From positions 1-16,139 of the forward strand of contig UQZF01000042.1 in assembly GCA_900545455.1 (NCBI GenBank): a stretch of 16,139 nt of DNA. Reading direction: 5' to 3'. Under the pieces are notes generated by a model. The model saw nothing but the letters and a program-made list of their open reading frames with translations. It had not been told where the DNA came from and searched no databases. The stretch comes from an uncultured Eubacteriales bacterium (GTDB taxonomy: Bacteria > Bacillota > Clostridia > Lachnospirales > Lachnospiraceae). The position numbers and the translations under genes are program-made. Below, in pieces: positions 6,616 through 13,647 of the stretch (positions are counted from its first letter, which is position 1; every line of letters begins with the position of its first letter).

Positions 6616-8268
6616 TCAGTTAAGCTTCTCGAGCATATTGTTGATACGCTCGCGCATCTTGTCCTCGCCCATGATATGAAGAATTGTCCATAAATCAGGT
6701 GAATTGGATGCCCCTGTTATTGTTATACGAAGTATCTCGGCGATGTCGGATACGCTGCCCTTGAAGTTCTCAGGGTTAGCCTTGTATGCCTTCATGTCGG
6801 ATGCGAAGCCGCACTCGTCAGCGATAGCCTTCACATTGTTAAACCAGCCGTTGTTGTCGGCAGCATGGTCGTAGGATGCAAGATACTTCTCAAGAATCTC
6901 GCGAACCTGTGCGTTGTCGTACTTGAACTCGTAGTTAGGCACAAATGTCTCGTCAAAGAAGAATGAGAACATCGGCATAATCTGCTTAGCGTACTCAAAA
7001 TCCTTACGTCTCCTCTTCTGACCTACGCCCATGAAGAGCTCAAGTGCCTTCTTAAAGTACTCAGGCGACTTAAAGTATACGTCGACCATATCCTTGTTGT
7101 AATCCTTGTTCCACTCGTAGAGGAAGTTGTAAATCTCATCAGTATCCATCTTGGCAAACTCATTGCGGCAGATGTTGTGAAGCTTGTCCATGTCAAAGAG
7201 CGCACCGGACTGCGCCATCTTGTGAACATCGAACTTGAACTCCTCAATCGGTGAATCAGGGTGCTTGTCATACCACTCCTCGAAGTTGGAGTTGAGAAGT
7301 GTCATAAGATATACCTTTACACAGTGAGGATGGTATCCATCCTGACGGTAGAAATCAAGTGAAAGCTCAGGATCCTTTCTCTTAGAAAGCTTTCTCTTGC
7401 TGCCGTCCTCCATCTTCATGAGATGTGCGGTATGCGCATAGTCAGGTCTCTTAAAGCCGAGCACATTGAAAAGCTCAATGTGTGTAGGAACACTTGAAAG
7501 CCACTCCTCACCGCGGATTACAAGAGTTGTTCCCATGAGGTGGTCGTCTATCGCATGTGCAAAATGGTAGGTCGGTATTCCGTCAGACTTGAGGATGATG
7601 ACATCCTGGATGTTCTCAGGGAATGAAATCTCGCCCTTTATTGTATCCTTAAAGGTAACCTCTCTGCCCTCAACACCCTGTGAACGGAGTCTCATTACAA
7701 AAGGCTTTCCTGCCTTTATGTTCGCCTCAACCTGATCGCAGGTGAGGTTACGGCACTTAGCCCACTTGGTGTGGTAGCCCGTCAAAATATCGTGTTTCAT
7801 CTGCTCGTCCTTAATTGCGGTGAGCTCCTCCTCAGTACAGAAGCAAGGGTAAGCAAGACCTTTTCTGATCAGATCCTTTACATAGGTCTGGTAAATCTCG
7901 GCTCTCTGTCTCTGGAAATAAGGACCGTACTTGTTAATCTCAGGGTTGTCGATTCCTGCACCCTCGTCAAACTCGATGTCAAAGTAACGGAGAACATTGA
8001 TGATGATGTCAACCGCACCCTCAACCTCTCTCTTCGCATCGGTATCCTCGATTCTGAGGTAAAATGTACCGCCACTCTGGTGAGCGATTCTCTCGTCAGC
8101 GAGTGCTCCGTAGAGATTTCCGAGATGTATAAATCCCGTAGGGCTCGGCGCAAGTCTTGTAACCTGTGCGCCCTTCTTCAGCTCTCTTGCCGGGAACTGC
8201 TTCTCCCAGTAATCAGGTGTCTTATCAATGTCAGGCAGACATAAATCTGCAAGTCTGTTGTAATCCAT
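6616..8268 (-). CDS. gltX: Glutamyl-tRNA synthetase
   Basis: The 550-residue class I synthetase charges tRNA-Glu. It has the HIGH-type box as HLGN (48-51, in APSPTGFIHLGNLYGAL), LRIEDTD (71-77), and the KMSKR-type loop as KLSKR (293-297). A 35-residue leader before the nucleotide-binding fold (NRLADLCLPDIDKTPDYWEKQFPAR) marks the longer variant found in many Lachnospiraceae-like and Bacteroidetes-like genomes. A TTG 15 bases upstream is in frame, but GGAGGA lies between it and the ATG at 8268, so the ATG is the start. It lies 30 bases after lepA and 17 before hemW. The C-terminal anticodon-binding domain appears complete. It does not show which of tRNA-Glu and tRNA-Gln it charges. Confidence 0.93.
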   Translation of the reverse strand: MDYNRLADLCLPDIDKTPDYWEKQFPARELKKGAQVTRLAPSPTGFIHLGNLYGALADERIAHQSGGTFYLRIEDTDAKREVEGAVDIIINVLRYFDIEFDEGAGIDNPEINKYGPYFQRQRAEIYQTYVKDLIRKGLAYPCFCTEEELTAIKDEQMKHDILTGYHTKWAKCRNLTCDQVEANIKAGKPFVMRLRSQGVEGREVTFKDTIKGEISFPENIQDVIILKSDGIPTYHFAHAIDDHLMGTTLVIRGEEWLSSVPTHIELFNVLGFKRPDYAHTAHLMKMEDGSKRKLSKRKDPELSLDFYRQDGYHPHCVKVYLMTLLNSNFEEWYDKHPDSPIEEFKFDVHKMAQSGALFDMDKLHNICRNEFAKMDTDEIYNFLYEWNKDYNKDMVDVYFKSPEYFKKALELFMGVGQKRRRKDFEYAKQIMPMFSFFFDETFVPNYEFKYDNAQVREILEKYLASYDHAADNNGWFNNVKAIADECGFASDMKAYKANPENFKGSVSDIAEILRITITGASNSPDLWTILHIMGEDKMRERINNMLEKLN

Positions 8269-8297
8269 TGTATCTTCCTCCAAAAAATATATTTATA

Positions 8298-10109
8298 TTA
8301 ATTCTCATCAAGCTTTAGCACAGCCATGAATGCCTTCTGCGGAATCTCGACATTTCCGAACTGTCTCATACGCTTCTTGCCTTCCTTCTGCTTTTCAAGA
8401 AGCTTCTTTTTACGTGAAATATCACCGCCGTAGCACTTTGCAAGAACGTCCTTGCGCATCGCCTTTACAGTCTCTCTCGCAACGATTCTTCCGCCTATGG
8501 CTGCCTGAATAGGAATCTCAAAGAGCTGTCTCGGAATCTCGTCCTTTAACTTCTCGCACATCTTTCTTCCGCGCTCGGCAGCACTGTCAGCGTGAACGAT
8601 GAATGAGAGCGCGTCAACCTCTTCCCTGTTGACCAAAATATCGAGCTTGCACAGCTTTGACTGAACATAGCCCTTGAGCTCATAGTCAAACGAAGCGTAG
8701 CCTCTCGAGCGCGACTTGAGCGCATCGAAGAAGTCGTAAATTATCTCATTTAAAGGAAGCTCATACTTTAAGAGTGCTCTCGTCGTCTCCATGTACTCCA
8801 TTCCAAGGTAGACGCCTCTTCTCTGCTGGCAGAGCTCCATTATCGGTCCGACGAACTCGGTCGTTACCATAATCTCAGCCGACACGACAGGCTCCTCCAT
8901 GAACTCTATCTCGGAAGGATCAGGAAGATTTGAAGGGTTCGTAAGCTCCATCACGGTTCCATCAGTCTTGTGAACCTTATAGATAACGCCCGGAGCCGTT
9001 GTCACGAGGTCAAGGTCGTACTCTCTTTCAAGTCTCTCCTGAATAATCTCAAGATGTAAAAGTCCGAGGAAGCCGCATCTGAAACCGAAGCCCAACGCAA
9101 CCGATGTCTCAGGCTCATACTGAAGCGCCGCATCGTTTAGCTGAAGCTTCTCGAGTGCATCCCTCAAATCCGCGTAGTGCGCACCGTCAGCAGGATACAT
9201 ACCGCAGTATACCATCGGATTAACCTTCTTGTAGCCCGGAAGCGGCTCGGCACATGGTCTTAACGCATCCGTCACGGTATCTCCGACTCTCGTGTCACGC
9301 ACGTTTTTGATGCTCGCCGTGATATATCCTACCATTCCTGCCGTGAGCTCATCACACGGGATGAACTGGCCTGCTCCGAAATAGCCGACCTCAACGGTAT
9401 CGAACTCCGCGCCCGTAGCCATCATTCTTATCTTGGTGCCCTTCTTTACGGTTCCCTCCTTGATACGGCAGAACACTATGACACCCTTGTAAGGATCATA
9501 GAGCGAGTCAAAAATAAGCGCCGCAAGAGGGTTGTCCTTCGAGCCCGTCGGTGCGGGAATCTTGTGAACCACAGCCTCAAGCACCTGCTCAATATTGATT
9601 CCGTTCTTCGCCGAGATGAGCGGTGCATCGTGTGCCTCAAGACCGATGACATCCTCAATCTCCTCTATGACTCTCTGCGGTTCGGCACTCGGAAGATCAA
9701 TCTTGTTGATGACCGGAATTATGTCAAGGTCATGGTCAAGTGCAAGGTACACATTCGCGAGCGTCTGCGCCTCAATACCCTGCGCCGCATCTACGACGAG
9801 TATCGCTCCGTCGCACGCCGCAAGGCTTCGCGAAACCTCATAGTTAAAGTCAACATGTCCCGGTGTGTCGATAAGGTTGAAGATATACTCCTCTCCATCC
9901 TCCGCCTTGTACACAACGCGCACTGTCTGTGCCTTGATTGTTATGCCTCTCTCTCTCTCAAGGTCCATATTGTCAAGCACCTGCGCCTGCATCTCACGGC
10001 TCGTGAGCAGTCCGGTCTTTTCGATAATACGGTCCGCAAGCGTCGACTTGCCGTGGTCAATATGGGCTATAATACAAAAATTACGAATCTTACTCTGGTC
10101 TACGGACAT
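8298..10109 (-). CDS. lepA: Elongation factor 4 (LepA)
   Basis: This 603-residue translational GTPase has the standard LepA length. Visible are the P-loop AHIDHGKST (15-23), DTPGH (81-85) and NKID (135-138), then the EF-G-like domains and the LepA-specific C-terminal domain (KMCEKLKDEIPRQLFEIPIQAAIGG and AKCYGGDISRKKKLLEKQKEGKKRM). It works on the ribosome, where it is linked to back-translocation and to 30S assembly. The start at 10109 is preferred over an in-frame ATG at 10169 because GAGGAA precedes it and homologues begin just before KIRNFCIIAHIDHG. First gene of the lepA-gltX-hemW operon. The usual Firmicutes neighbour is hemW; here gltX stands between them. Confidence 0.96.
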   Translation of the reverse strand: MSVDQSKIRNFCIIAHIDHGKSTLADRIIEKTGLLTSREMQAQVLDNMDLERERGITIKAQTVRVVYKAEDGEEYIFNLIDTPGHVDFNYEVSRSLAACDGAILVVDAAQGIEAQTLANVYLALDHDLDIIPVINKIDLPSAEPQRVIEEIEDVIGLEAHDAPLISAKNGINIEQVLEAVVHKIPAPTGSKDNPLAALIFDSLYDPYKGVIVFCRIKEGTVKKGTKIRMMATGAEFDTVEVGYFGAGQFIPCDELTAGMVGYITASIKNVRDTRVGDTVTDALRPCAEPLPGYKKVNPMVYCGMYPADGAHYADLRDALEKLQLNDAALQYEPETSVALGFGFRCGFLGLLHLEIIQERLEREYDLDLVTTAPGVIYKVHKTDGTVMELTNPSNLPDPSEIEFMEEPVVSAEIMVTTEFVGPIMELCQQRRGVYLGMEYMETTRALLKYELPLNEIIYDFFDALKSRSRGYASFDYELKGYVQSKLCKLDILVNREEVDALSFIVHADSAAERGRKMCEKLKDEIPRQLFEIPIQAAIGGRIVARETVKAMRKDVLAKCYGGDISRKKKLLEKQKEGKKRMRQFGNVEIPQKAFMAVLKLDEN

Positions 10110-10172
10110 CTTATTCCTCATTTCTAAAAAATCATATACGTTATCTGAAAAAATTACATCATAAATCACTCT

Positions 10173-10201
10173 ATATTACCATATAAAATGCAAAAATGGA
10201 A
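10173..10201 (-). promoter_or_regulatory. Probable lepA promoter (extended -10)
   Basis: On the minus strand TGG-TAATAT (10181-10173) has the TGn extended -10 form. Seventeen bases upstream is only TTCCAT (10196-10201), a poor -35. It leaves a leader of about 57 bases before the lepA start. The rest of the gap from 10110 to 10304 holds the terminator of the next gene upstream. Confidence 0.4.
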
Positions 10202-10210
10202 GAGGTTTGT

Positions 10211-10247
10211 TCAAAATAAAGAAGAGCCCCCTGCACAGGCGCCCTCC
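10211..10247 (-). terminator. Terminator of the sortase-substrate cluster
   Basis: Read on the minus strand, GGAGGGCGCC and GGGGGCTCTTC (10247-10221) pair with several G-U pairs and one mismatch around loop GTGCA, then TTTATTTT (10220-10213). Weak by DNA complementarity but acceptable as RNA; it sits 58 bases after the surface-protein stop and before the lepA promoter. Confidence 0.5.
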
Positions 10248-10304
10248 GTTATTGTCTGTTATTCAGACTATCACACGTATGTTTTTGTTTAAATACAATA
10301 TAAA

Positions 10305-10946
10305 TTATTCAGCCTTATATCCTCTGCGTGCGCAGAATGCAGCACCTGCAAGAGCAAGTACCATTGCTACTGCTGCAAAGTATGCAGGATTAAAGCCTGT
10401 GCTAGGTGCTGTTGCAGGATTTACAACAACGGCAACAGGAGAGAATGATGTGAATGTAGCTGTTACACTTCCATCACTTACATTTGTTACAGGAAGGTTC
10501 TCCCAAACCTTTCCATTCCAGTGAATAACTGACACTGACTGTCCTGCCTTAATCTCAGGAATATTAAGAGTTACGTCAACACCTGCGCTGTAATCGCCGG
10601 CAGGTAAAGAAATATCAAATACTTTAAGAACAGAAGCGTTCTCGCCAAAGTATTCCTTTGCCTTTGCTTCAGCATTCTTAACATCTGCTACAGATGCAGG
10701 AGCAACCGTTACAGTTACCTCCTGTCCGTTTACGGTAATCTTCGGAGCTGTTACGCCTGAAGCCTTATCTGTGGCTGCAACACTGTAATCATCTGTGCTC
10801 GTTGTTGCTGAGTTGTTAGATGTGTCAGGGCTGTCTGTACCGGAGTTATTTCCGGTGTCAGGGCTGTCTGCTGCAAATACGGTCATTGATAAAACCATTA
10901 CAAAGCATGCAAGAACAGCAAAAAACTTTAAAAACTTGTTCTTCAT
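10305..10946 (-). CDS. Secreted surface protein with APSTG sorting signal
   Basis: This 213-residue protein starts with a clear signal peptide (KFLKFFAVLACFVMVLSMTVFA, cut near residue 25-26). Two 11-residue repeats, DSPDTGNNSGT and DSPDTSNNSAT (27-48), and a Thr/Ser/Asp linker follow. Residues about 65-175 are a beta-rich domain ending TSFSPVAVVV, a pattern seen at the end of many clostridial surface domains. The C terminus has the order of a sortase signal: APSTG (179-183), a hydrophobic stretch and CARRGYK. APSTG differs from LPXTG but fits the relaxed xPxTG sites of clostridial class B sortases; one is encoded two genes upstream. It is likely the substrate of that enzyme and lies on the wall (inference). 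An AAGGAGG site precedes the start. The domain's function is not recognised. Confidence 0.8.
   Translation of the reverse strand: MKNKFLKFFAVLACFVMVLSMTVFAADSPDTGNNSGTDSPDTSNNSATTSTDDYSVAATDKASGVTAPKITVNGQEVTVTVAPASVADVKNAEAKAKEYFGENASVLKVFDISLPAGDYSAGVDVTLNIPEIKAGQSVSVIHWNGKVWENLPVTNVSDGSVTATFTSFSPVAVVVNPATAPSTGFNPAYFAAVAMVLALAGAAFCARRGYKAE
10803..10868 (-). repeat. Tandem 33-bp repeat at the mature N terminus of the surface protein
   Basis: Units 10836-10868 and 10803-10835 encode DSPDTGNNSGT and DSPDTSNNSAT. A 16-base core starting GTGTCAGGG on the plus strand (10822 and 10855) is identical in both, offset exactly 33 bases. Confidence 0.8.
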
Positions 10947-10977
10947 TTCTCAAAACCTCCTTATATTATATACGTGT

Positions 10978-11005
10978 GTATATCAAGTCATAATGACTTT
11001 GATAC
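10978..11005. promoter_or_regulatory. Imperfect palindrome upstream of the surface-protein gene
   Basis: GTATATCAAGTCAT (10978-10991) and ATGACTTTGATAC (10993-11005) are inverted copies differing by one base insertion on each side. It lies in the 92-base gap between the LCP gene and the surface-protein gene. It may be an operator, or an mRNA hairpin if transcription comes from further upstream. Confidence 0.5.
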
Positions 11006-11038
11006 CTTAAAAATAGAATATCAACTATCTGTAAAATG

Positions 11039-12265
11039 TTATTTTACAACCTCATAGAAAATCTCCAGCATCTGCTGCTTCAGAGCATTCTCATCAACAT
11101 AAAACTCTTCAAACTTATTTCCCATGACAGTCTGTCCCGGAACCGTATATATTTTTGCACTGCCAACGGAATATCCGACAAGCTCCGATGCAAGATAGGA
11201 CATCTCATCAATACCTATATCTGTGACAATATAATTGCTAAGCTTCTGGTACAGGCTCACCGGGAATGTAATATCATTCTTTGTAGCCTCAAATACCTGA
11301 TTCATAAACGCTGACAGATATACCTTCTGATTGTTAAGTCGTGCCGTCGTCGAATCAAACTCTTGTTTATTTCTGTTATGTACAAAATTATATGCCTGCT
11401 CGCCATTAAGCCTTACAGTCGTTCCGGCAGAAAGCCCTAATTCCCATGAATCATTCGGAAGTGTTATCTCTACCCCTCCGACGGCATCGTTGAGCAACGG
11501 AACCGCCCCCATACCTATTGATACATACCCATGTATAGGCAGATTATAGAAGAGCTCCGACACTGTCTGACGTGCTCTCTCGCAGCTCAGCTTACCGCCG
11601 TCGCCATAACCATGCTGTATACATATCTGAGCCTTCGCGGTTCTCACATAGTTTCCTGCACTGTCATACATATCAATGTCAGTCATTGTATTTCTGTTCA
11701 CTGCAACAACGGATATGTTTTTATCATGAGGATTCATTACCATGAGAAGTATTGTGTCCGACTGTCCGCCTTTGAGATAATTTGTGTTTGCATCCACAAC
11801 GGGAACTTCCGTCTCTCTGTCTATTCCAAGTACAAGGAATGTTAGTATGTCCTGATTGTAACGATATACATGACCATTAAAGTTCACATCGCCGCTCTGA
11901 TACACATAACCTGAATTATCAGCCGTCGTGCTCTCAACAGATGCCGTCGACGTCTCTGTCTGCTCACCCGTCACATTTTCAGAATTACTGCCTGTTTCTT
12001 TATTATCATTATTATCCGCCGCACTCTTTGTAGTCTCTTTTTCCCCCACCGTACTTTCAGTTGTCGTTTCTTCTGTCTCAATCTCTCCGAATGAGCCAAA
12101 ATCAGGCTGTGCGTCCTCTACCTTGGAATAAAGACTCTTCTTTCCCGAGGAGCGCAGCGAGAAAAATACGACCGTAAGAATCAGCATCAGTGCAATCAGT
12201 ACGGAAAGTACAATAATTATTATTTTAAGTGCAATCGGAAGCTTCTGTTTTTTCTCTTTCTTCAT
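11039..12265 (-). CDS. LCP (LytR-CpsA-Psr) family cell-wall glycopolymer ligase
   Basis: The 408-residue protein has a basic cytoplasmic start, one membrane helix (about 11-36), a long Glu/Thr/Ser/Asn linker (about 50-118) that would span wall space, and an LCP domain (about 137-335). Recognisable are TFLVLGIDRE, GGQSDTILLMVMNP (167-179) and NISVVAVNRNTMTDI with Arg191 in the place of the usual PRDT arginine. HNRNKQEFDSTTARLNNQK (297-314) matches the second arginine-rich motif. LCP enzymes move undecaprenyl-linked glycopolymers onto peptidoglycan. The start at 12265 is chosen because MKKEKKQK follows GGGAG; an upstream in-frame ATG at 12301 lies inside the sortase gene. Only four bases separate it from the sortase stop, so the two are co-translated. 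Confidence 0.88.
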   Translation of the reverse strand: MKKEKKQKLPIALKIIIIVLSVLIALMLILTVVFFSLRSSGKKSLYSKVEDAQPDFGSFGEIETEETTTESTVGEKETTKSAADNNDNKETGSNSENVTGEQTETSTASVESTTADNSGYVYQSGDVNFNGHVYRYNQDILTFLVLGIDRETEVPVVDANTNYLKGGQSDTILLMVMNPHDKNISVVAVNRNTMTDIDMYDSAGNYVRTAKAQICIQHGYGDGGKLSCERARQTVSELFYNLPIHGYVSIGMGAVPLLNDAVGGVEITLPNDSWELGLSAGTTVRLNGEQAYNFVHNRNKQEFDSTTARLNNQKVYLSAFMNQVFEATKNDITFPVSLYQKLSNYIVTDIGIDEMSYLASELVGYSVGSAKIYTVPGQTVMGNKFEEFYVDENALKQQMLEIFYEVVK

Positions 12266-12298
12266 AAATTCATTCTCCCATGCCTGTCTCAGGAAGCT
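12263..12298 (-). promoter_or_regulatory. Embedded hairpin and ribosome site for the LCP gene
   Basis: The last codons of the sortase gene contain GCCTG-AGA-CAGGC, a perfect five-base-pair hairpin, followed by GGGAG about 9-10 bases before the LCP ATG. The same bases encode the LPETGMGE tail of the sortase. Confidence 0.6.
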
Positions 12299-13133
12299 CA
12301 ACCATCAATGCCTGTACGAGATAGCGGAGATGGAACTGTCTCTCCTTCATAACACAGGTCGATAATGTGAGCACCTTAGAATCCGATGTGTATTCCGTGT
12401 CCCTGTCGATTATCACATTCTCTCCCACCGTAGCCATCACTCCTGAAAGATACCCCGTAAGTGCACCTTCCACGCTGAAATCATAATTGAGAAGCTGATG
12501 CCTGTTGTCAGTCTGGTATGCCGCAAATATCTTATATACAAAAACATCTTCTTCCGTATATATGAACACATATCTGTTGGCATCAAAAAAATCTTCATCC
12601 TCATATTTATGCAGATCGGAAAACATCGTCCCGTCCCTCATGTTGTGACCATATATTACAGTCTGAGGATCCATAAAATCCTTAGAATTATAATTCTCCG
12701 TATAAATACATCCCGGGTATCCCTCACTGCCGTCAATATTATGCTCAAGATAATATGAATTGTCCGTAGGATGCTGAAAAACAGGATAATCGACGTTAGT
12801 CTCCGGTATGTATATCCAGGCATAGATATCTTCCGATATGCTGTCGTGCAGCCTGTCAAAGTCTATATCCCTGTCAGGCACATTTATACCAAGTAACTCA
12901 TAATATTCATTAATCTTAATCTGTCTCTGTGTAAGAGGCTTAACCTCCTCCTTCGTGTCAGTTTCATCCTCAACCGAAGTCTCCGTGTTCATCTCCTCAG
13001 CGAGACTCTCATAAATCTTTTCCGAATTATATAACCTGTACTCTCTGAGCATAAGACATACGGCACATATAAGTGCAATTACAAGAAATACAAGAAACAT
13101 AATAATATAAATTTTCTTTTTACTTTTTTTCAT
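12270..13133 (-). CDS. srtB: Class B sortase
   Basis: The 287-residue transpeptidase has a short basic N terminus, one membrane helix (8-28), an acidic linker and a sortase domain (about 75-278). The catalytic residues are His163 (YGHNMRDGTMF), Cys260 (TLSTC) and Arg270, ten residues after the cysteine as in class B enzymes. The DYPVFQHPTDNSYYLEHN segment is also class B style. It would anchor proteins with an xPxTG signal to the wall or to each other; the APSTG protein two genes on is the obvious candidate. Oddly, its own last eight residues are LPETGMGE, a textbook sortase motif with no membrane segment after it. No normal Shine-Dalgarno sequence stands before the ATG at 13133; the leader instead has TTGCC-7-GGCAA just upstream. 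Its promoter has two direct repeats upstream. Confidence 0.9.
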   Translation of the reverse strand: MKKSKKKIYIIMFLVFLVIALICAVCLMLREYRLYNSEKIYESLAEEMNTETSVEDETDTKEEVKPLTQRQIKINEYYELLGINVPDRDIDFDRLHDSISEDIYAWIYIPETNVDYPVFQHPTDNSYYLEHNIDGSEGYPGCIYTENYNSKDFMDPQTVIYGHNMRDGTMFSDLHKYEDEDFFDANRYVFIYTEEDVFVYKIFAAYQTDNRHQLLNYDFSVEGALTGYLSGVMATVGENVIIDRDTEYTSDSKVLTLSTCVMKERQFHLRYLVQALMVELPETGMGE

Positions 13134-13200
13134 AAATTAATTAAATTGCCATTATCCGGCAAAGTCCCTCTTTTCGCAAAATAACATATTTCAATGCTGT

Positions 13201-13209
13201 ATTATACCA
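13201..13209 (-). promoter_or_regulatory. Extended -10 promoter of the sortase-LCP genes
   Basis: On the minus strand TGG-TATAAT (13209-13201) is a perfect extended -10. The base stretch 17 upstream (AATATG) does not resemble TTGACA, which suggests dependence on an activator. The leader is about 60 bases. Confidence 0.65.
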
Positions 13210-13230
13210 TGATGAAATGGCTTCATATTG

Positions 13231-13262
13231 TTCTGTTTATTGAAATCAGCATTCTGTTTATT
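13231..13262 (-). promoter_or_regulatory. Two direct repeats upstream of the sortase promoter (activator site)
   Basis: AATAAACAGAA (minus strand) occurs exactly twice, at 13252-13262 and 13231-13241. The starts are 21 bases apart, two turns of the helix. Counting from the -10 hexamer, the copies are centred near -42 and -63. This is the layout of a tandem activator site overlapping a weak -35. The outer copy touches the stop codon of the XRE gene. Confidence 0.6.
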
Positions 13263-13606
13263 CACACTTCATACTTTGAAAGCATATCAATATATGTTCT
13301 CAACATTTCTCTTTTCTCATCCGTAAGTCCGCGATAAATCTCAAGCAGCTTTTCCTCATTTTTATTTCCCTCATCTGCTTCAACACAATTTTCATCAAAA
13401 AGCTCAGAAAATTTCACTCCGAGAACATTACATAGCATCAACATTGTATATACCTGCGGTCTGCTCTTGCCCCTCATCAGATAGCTTATTGTCGAACTCG
13501 ATATTCCTGCTTCCTTTGCAAGTGTGTTCCAACTGATTTTCTTTTCACGGCATATCCTGTTAAGTGTATTAATCATCTCATCACATGCCTCATCAGGATT
13601 GTACAT
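13262..13606 (-). CDS. XRE-family transcriptional regulator
   Basis: The 114-residue protein has a Cro/C1-type helix-turn-helix at about 12-72: KISWNTLAKEAGISSSTISYLMRGKSRPQVYTMLMLCNVLGV shows the usual order of helices, with recognition helix SSSTISYLMRG. A short acidic linker and a C-terminal helical tail (LTDEKREMLRTYIDML), common in this group and probably for dimerisation, follow. GGAGGT seven bases before ATG sets the start. It lies 41 bases after the sugar transferase gene and directly ahead of the sortase promoter, so it is a natural candidate regulator of the sortase, LCP and surface-protein genes. Nothing in the sequence proves which site it binds. Confidence 0.88.
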   Translation of the reverse strand: MYNPDEACDEMINTLNRICREKKISWNTLAKEAGISSSTISYLMRGKSRPQVYTMLMLCNVLGVKFSELFDENCVEADEGNKNEEKLLEIYRGLTDEKREMLRTYIDMLSKYEV

Positions 13607-13647
13607 ACATATACCTCCAATGGTTCATAATCACATCTTCACAATCA

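Noticed and set aside
9564..10127. 187-codon open frame antisense to lepA
   Set aside because: lepA is certain on the other strand; the antisense frame is a by-product of its codon use.
10245..10265. GTCTG-TTATT-CAGAC inverted repeat as a terminator
   Set aside because: Only five pairs and no T run after it on either strand; the hairpin at 10221-10247 is the better terminator.
10965..10970. Perfect TATAAT (minus strand) just upstream of the surface-protein gene
   Set aside because: Transcription from it would start inside the AAGGAGG ribosome site at 10956-10962, leaving no usable leader; the -35 (TTATGA) is poor too.
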